12,561 bases of DNA from Rodentolepis nana. Its lineage: Eukaryota > Platyhelminthes > Cestoda > Cyclophyllidea > Hymenolepididae. Where the stretch lies: positions 36,811-49,371 of the forward strand of contig UZAE01012269.1 in assembly GCA_900617975.1 (NCBI GenBank), read 5' to 3'. The position numbers and the translations under genes are program-made. Positions 7,242 to 12,561 of the stretch are shown one piece after another. Below the pieces are notes generated by a model that saw only the letters and a list, made by a program, of their open reading frames with translations, had not been told where the DNA came from and ran no database searches. Each line of letters starts with the position of its first letter. Within the stretch, counting starts at the first letter, position 1.

Positions 7242-9700
7242 AAGCGAATTTCTAAAGAATGAAAGTATAAAAGGTTCCCATTATATCAATCAGTGACAAA
7301 TTTTCGATAAGCTGTTCCAACAAATTAAAAGATTTCGCATTAATTTTCCCGTTTGCCATAATTCTTTCCATAAAAAGCGGAATTTCATTTCATTTAAATG
7401 CACCGCTTATAGATTAAAACGCATATTTAACTTAAATATTTGAACATCTATTTGCACTTTTAACTTTCGTGGATGTTAAGTGATTGAAAAATGCGTTTAA
7501 ATGATGTAAGAGATTAGTTCAACTGGATTTATCAGCCGGTGCTCATTTTCATTATTGATGCACAATGAACAACTTTAAGAGACGGAATCTCTAATGTACT
7601 TTAGAGAATGAATATGGCTTATAATTACAAAATTTAATTGCAAAATCAATATGGTGCAATATCATAAAACGAGAAATTGTGCTCACTTGCTCGAGGTTGG
7701 CAGTAGTTCTCTTCACGTTGTGTTATGGAGATGTTTTCCTCAGAATAGTCACTGTGTTCGCTGAGTTGTTCAGACATGTCTATTTACATATAAATACGTG
7801 GAAGACTGAAAGGACAACGCGAGATAGATGGATCCAGAAGTTCAGAAGAAAGTCAGTAGTGAGCGGTTTCAAAATGAACTCCTACTCATGAACTAGATCA
7901 CAAGCACAGTTAGAAAATGTGCAGCATGCGCCATTTATATACTCAATAGCCGTGTCAATACCCCCTACACATAGCACAGGTTGTCCCCGCGCTATTAAGG
8001 TCTTTGCGCGTCATTGTGTACTCTTCAAAACAGCTCTTGATTTGCTGATTCCTTCTTCTTCTTTCTTGCACCTACCACCTATCACCAGCTACAAAATATT
8101 GCTTCACTCTGATGACAAAATATATGGAGATAGGGATAGAGGAATCTATCTCTCGCATTAATAAATACTACTTAAGCACCTTTGAACAATAAAATCTCTA
8201 GTTAATTATAGATTTAATGGGCATAAAATTATGTTTCATAATCGTTTGATTTATGTGGAAATTAGTACAAAGAACATTATTCACAGATTTATAATAGCCA
8301 TTCAAGTGACAGTTTACAATGAAATTAAAGTCAAATAAATGAAATGATTAAAATAAAATGACAAACTTATTAGAATAATAACTTCAAATAAATAATTAAT
8401 TCATAAATTGTGTTTTAACTTTCACATTTCATTGCTGTTATCAAATTGATAAAACATTTTAGGTAGTTCGTTTACATTCTTTTAACAATCGTTAAAAACG
8501 GTCATTTGACCCTCAACTGGTAAATAAATGATTGAAATTCTGATGAGACAACCTTTTTCTCTTTTTTTTCAGTTAAATGGAGAAAAAGTTGCCTTCCCTC
8601 GAGTAAAGTTATACACGAGGTCAATATTTGCCTTTTTGTTGTAGGAAGCAAAAATAGTAAATAGCCATCAATTAAGATCGAATTCAAGGAGGGAATTTCA
8701 CTTAGCAAATAAATTTAAATATTAGTAACTTGGAGCTGGAAAATTAAATAGGTCCTTCTGAGATGTATTTATACAGGGGGTAAACATCTAGAAGTGAAGA
8801 TGTCGTTACTTTGTTCCGTTGTGTTTACTCGACTTGATACAAAATCTAAAGTCGGTTCCAGAGTGAAGTGAATACACCAAAAGTCCAACCATTTCCATTC
8901 TGAGCCCATTTTAAATTATATATGTGAGATATCGAGTGCTTATTAACTAAATATTTGCATTTAATAATGCATGAGAGACTGTTAGAAACACAATTGAGTA
9001 AGAGAATGGCATTGGAATCATTACCAGGGCTCTAGATAATGTCTCCGATAACGAATTTGGATGGTTATTGATGGGTCAAGAATGGAAAAGCAGTTAGTTC
9101 GGTGAAACCGTTTTAAACCAAGACTCAAGTAGGTTATCTAATTTGAATCATAAAATCAGCTTTTCCTTTGCGTGGCATTGAATTAAAAGCCCCAAATTAA
9201 GGGAATATTTAAAGCATTTAAAAGATAAAAGTAAACAAAGTGAGGCGTGATATACTCTTTCTGCGAATTTCTATTTTTTAAGTAAAACAAATTTTACTTG
9301 CGAATCTAAACTCTTACTTTCGTTGAGATCTTCTACTAATATTTTTGTAGAATTATGAAACACAAACCTTTTTTCCCAATTTTTTTCATCGACTTTATCT
9401 ATTGTTACTTCAAAACTCGAGCCATTGTATATCGTTTTCTTTCCAAATTTGACTAACGGAGAGGAGACTTCAAATAGGGAGATTTTGTGAAGGGAGAGAG
9501 GGAGGGAGTGGTGGAACAAATAAGCCTTCAATGAACCCCAACCATCTCTATGGCGAAATTCCTTGTACTGTATGGCTCCCGAACTTAGCCCAGCTACCTT
9601 AACAATATTTAGGAAGCAGAAGGCATTGCGGGAAATACTTTTGATGAGGTTGTGGTGATTAAGTAAATGCTATCACTAGTATAGAGCTTTTTCATTGAGT

Positions 9701-10018
9701 ATTTATATCAAATGTCAGGCGTTCTGATAGTTATCATTAGCCCATTAGTTGACTTCAGGCTTCACAGAGGGGAAGATAAACATCAAAGTGACAAAACGTC
9801 GAGAGAGGGGCAGAATAATGTTTCACAGACGTAAAAGAGACAGATAGACACAAAGGTAGAAAAAGGTAAGATGAGTACTGTGAAAGGGGTCGAATATGAC
9901 AACCAGGGGGGTCGTGGTAGTTTGAAGTGGGAAATCAACTGCCGGTTAATAGACTTTTTTGCCGTATGAGTATACGTTGCCCAGGGTGCACCACGTGGAG
10001 GTAAGTCTATCGCACACC
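9701..10018. repeat. Unidentified dispersed repeat, copy 1
   Basis: This segment aligns along its whole length with 12247-12561 in the same orientation, at roughly 80% identity by eye with several small indels. Both begin ATTTATATCAAATG. The last 48 bases (9971-10018) are identical in the two copies and include CACGTG and a consensus-like donor, GAG-GTAAGT. On the minus strand this copy is open (part of a 101-codon frame with LPPRGAPWATY), but the other copy breaks that frame by a one-base indel, so coding is unlikely. No terminal inverted repeat, poly-A tail, tRNA-like A/B boxes or target duplication could be made out. It may be a non-autonomous transposon fragment. Confidence 0.85.
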
Positions 10019-12246
10019 CCTGAAAATGTATTGATTTGCGATAGTTTTGTGAGACTTTATGCGCGCATTTCAAGCACTCTCCGCTCAATTAAAAAACGGT
10101 TCCTCTTTTGCAATTGATTAAGTATGATTTTATAAATATAAAAGGTATTTAAATCTAAATCGATACAAATTGCGCAATAAAGTAGCTTTCGATTACAAGT
10201 CAACGCTACTGCTCAGGAATGATTTTTTAAGATCGGTTATGTGATATAATCATTGGTCAAGTCTTAAACGTTGTAAAAAATTAATGTCAGAAAAGCATTT
10301 GCAAGCAACGAATATATACTTTCAGCTGAATATTATATAATGACATTTATTTCAACGAAAACAATTGCACGCAAATCAAACGAATTTTAAAAATGACCAA
10401 AAACAGGTAACTTTTGCTAAATATTTTGCAATCATATTCTCTTCCGTTCCATATAAATTTAAAAAGTTCTATTTCTAGAGAAAAAAATACACTTATTTAA
10501 ATAATTTTTTAGGATGCACTTGAAAATTTTAAAAATGAGGCAAATATATATTCATTAGGCTAAAATTCAAATTTTACTTAGGGTTACTAAGTAAACGCTC
10601 TTTAAAATGTTACTTGAAAGACCACTGTCCATCATTATGACCAAAATAGTTTTATTTAAAGACTTAAATAATTTTTTAATCTTTTACTGGATTATCTTTA
10701 GACCAAATGTAAAGCAACGCTGGAATAATTACAGTAAATTATAATAAAATGGTTTAATTTAATAAAATGAAGCATACTTGATTTTGAAATCCTCAAAGGG
10801 TTTGCTAATTTTTCATATAATTAATTAAAAAAATGAAAAAAAGAATATTAATGAGATTCGATCGTGCTGCTAGATTCAATTTTGAAATAACTATGGAAGT
10901 AAATAACAATAAAATTTTTTACGATTTATTAATGATTTTTCAAGAATAGAGTTCTGCTATACATTCAAGGATTTATCGAAGAAAAAGTGCGATTCAAATG
11001 AATTTTACCAAGTTTGCTTTACACAAAAATCCTAAAGCATGGATGATTTTCGTCATCATCATCATACATTATTTTTACTTTACTTGAGAATCGTGCTTTA
11101 AAAAATAGTTTTTTATTAAAAGTATTTTAAATTACATTGATAATCATTTTACACATCGATAATCATTCCCAAAATAATTTATTTATGACCGCTATTAAAA
11201 ATTATTAAATTTTCACTTTCTGTTTGTCTTCTCTATGTTTAAGACACTGCTTTTCTTTTCTTAAAGTCAAATGTTGTCCGTGAATTTGCAAGAGCATAAA
11301 ATGTGCTTACTAAATATCTACCGTTATTTATATTGAAACGCTCTATCTATTTCCATAAGTAATTTTTTAGCTTTATCAGGTCATAACATAAAATTTGACT
11401 CGCCTTTAAAATTGTTCACTTGCTTTATGCTAAATCTTAGCATCTTACAGTGAGAGCTTATTGGTCAATTACTCCGAAACGCATACAATGGGTTCGTTTT
11501 AATAAACTGGAAAATTTGTTTCAAAATATTTCTGTAAAATGAAATATAGTAATTTTTTAATTGCCTGTAGAACGGTTTGATGATTATAATTCTACGATCG
11601 ATAGGTTGTCACTGTGTTTTTCTCAAGTGGTCACAATGTTTTCCTTGTTGGACAATAGAAAAATTGCATTTATTAGTACCTTACCTTAATTTTTCAATCA
11701 TGTTTGATTTTCCTTCATTCATAATTTTAAGAAATTTGGTTAAAAAATTAAGTAATTAAGGTATTTATCATATGAGACATACAGATTAAATATGTTGAAA
11801 ACGTAGTGCATTGATAACTGTCAAGTATGGATAATTGAATTCGGCGAGATCCATTTGCTTCTTATCTAGGAAATTTCTGGAGGAGATGCTTTGTGGTAGA
11901 AACGAATGATTAAATATGGCATAACTAACATTACAAAGTTTGCCAATTTCATCGTGCTAGAAGGATTGTCGTAAAAGCTACGAAATCTCTGTTTATCTTC
12001 CTATACTTTTTATCAATGCAAGAGCAATTATTTGAAGTTACAATAGTAGTTCAAGGTAAATTAAACCTTTGTTTTACTTCGTTTGATGACAAATTGAAAA
12101 TTTCAGTAATTTTCACTGGTATTCGTATTTTAAATTTCAGTTTTAATTTCTATTAATGCCAACTCATTTATTTAATCTGAATTGGAACGATCATGTTTGT
12201 CAGGCGCTAGTTGAAAATTATGATGAAATTTGGTGATAGTTTATTC
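10019..12246. other. Very AT-rich stretch between the two repeat copies, nothing recognised
   Basis: About 2.2 kb of strongly AT-rich DNA without credible coding frames; the 60-codon plus-strand frame at 11577-11759 resembles nothing. It holds a (TCA)4 run near 11053-11065 and a 10-bp direct repeat GATAATCATT (11140-11149 and 11159-11168). There is no transposase or polymerase remnant, so the flanking repeats are not obviously the LTRs of one element. Confidence 0.7.
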
Positions 12247-12561
12247 ATTTATATCAAATGGCAGACGTCGTGATGGTTATCATTAGCCCTTTAGTTGACC
12301 TCAGGTTTCACAGAGGGAAGGAACATCAAATTGAAAAAAGTCGAGAGGGGGGGGGGAACAGAAGAGTGTTTCAAAGATGTAAGAGACAAACACAAAGGTA
12401 GAACAAAGGTGAGGTGAGTACTATGAAATAGTCGAATATGGCATAGAGTGAGGTGATGGTAATTTGAAGTGAGAAGTCAACTGCCAGTCAATAGACTTGT
12501 TTTGCCGTATGAATATACGTTGCCCAGGGTGCACCACGTGGAGGTAAGTCTATCGCACACC
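12247..12561. repeat. Unidentified dispersed repeat, copy 2 (cut by window end)
   Basis: This is the second copy of the 9701-10018 repeat. It contains a G10 run (12347-12356) absent as such from copy 1, and differs by many substitutions until position 12514. From there to the window end (12514-12561) it is identical to 9971-10018. The copy probably continues beyond the window, so its true 3' boundary is unknown. Confidence 0.85.

Larger units (their letters stand above)
5657..9700. other. Upstream non-coding stretch, no gene recognised
   Basis: About 4 kb of AT-rich DNA upstream of the Pax gene. It holds G10 (5905-5914), C11 (6131-6141), a TTA-rich tract (6211-6254), stacked small hairpins at 6559-6590, a GC-richer island (about 6780-7000) and a pre-miRNA-sized foldback at 7186-7241. 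The longest ATG frames, 101 codons (6387-6692, plus) and 110 codons (7062-6730, minus), show no domain or residue pattern I recognise. Frames at 7919 (plus) and 9531 (minus) begin with GTG and TTG. All are about what chance would give. Confidence 0.6.

Noticed and set aside
7919..8161. 80-codon plus-strand frame with an internal pyrimidine tract and CAG
   Set aside because: It starts at GTG and no exon partner or motif is visible. The pyrimidine-CAG at about 8057-8089 resembles an acceptor, but the sequence after it is short and featureless.
9271..9531. 86-codon minus-strand frame rich in Lys, Glu and Val
   Set aside because: It begins with TTG and contains no ATG. It looks faintly protein-like (NWEKRFVFHNSTK), but I recognise no family and see no convincing splice context.
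3312..9934. GTGGGAA motifs (minus strand at about 3312, plus strand near 6828 and 9928) as Su(H)/Notch sites
   Set aside because: Drosophila Pax2 is known to be Notch-regulated through its sparkling enhancer. Here 7-bp matches at this rate are expected by chance, they are scattered over kilobases, and the base before each is A rather than the preferred C or T.
9783..10088. 101-codon minus-strand frame within repeat copy 1
   Set aside because: The matching frame in copy 2 is broken by a one-base indel and stop, so the two copies do not preserve a protein.
9701..12561. The two direct repeats as the LTRs of one retrotransposon
   Set aside because: They are about 20% diverged, the interior has no coding remnant, and no primer-binding site follows copy 1.

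Overview
The window looks like AT-rich nuclear DNA from a bilaterian animal. The evidence is a Pax paired-domain exon with clean eukaryotic splice sites, kilobase-scale introns, AC/TC microsatellites and many mononucleotide G/C runs. An arthropod or other protostome is a reasonable guess, but nothing here fixes the species. The first 40 bases are pure G and one base is N (3456), so this is probably the edge of a draft contig.

The one gene I can support runs right to left on the minus strand. A 5' coding exon (5273 down to 4754) encodes a 173-residue Ser/Gln/His-rich leader. A 2.7 kb intron follows (4753-2061). A 166-nt exon (2060-1895) then encodes the front half of a paired domain. The leader exon ends in phase 1 and the paired exon begins in phase 1, so they splice cleanly into one reading frame. 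The length and phases of the paired exon match, as I recall them, exon 2 of vertebrate PAX5, pointing to the Pax2/5/8 (shaven) group. The sequence also has unusual residues. The exon for the rest of the paired domain was not found and should lie beyond the left edge.

Layout: 1-40 poly-G; 41-1894 downstream intron with microsatellites and no exon found; 1895-2060 paired-domain exon; 2061-4753 intron with a C-rich low-complexity block and a run of five short hairpins near 4.06-4.24 kb; 4754-5273 leader exon; about 5274-5640 GC-richer 5' UTR/promoter candidate; 5657-9700 upstream non-coding DNA with a GC-richer island near 6.8-7.0 kb; 9701-10018 and 12247-12561 two diverged copies of an unidentified dispersed repeat sharing a 48-bp identical block; 10019-12246 very AT-rich DNA with nothing recognisable.

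I did not find a new multi-gene system. The points most worth checking are the leader-plus-paired-domain gene model with its odd DNA-contact residues, the repeat with the invariant block, and the intronic hairpin cluster.
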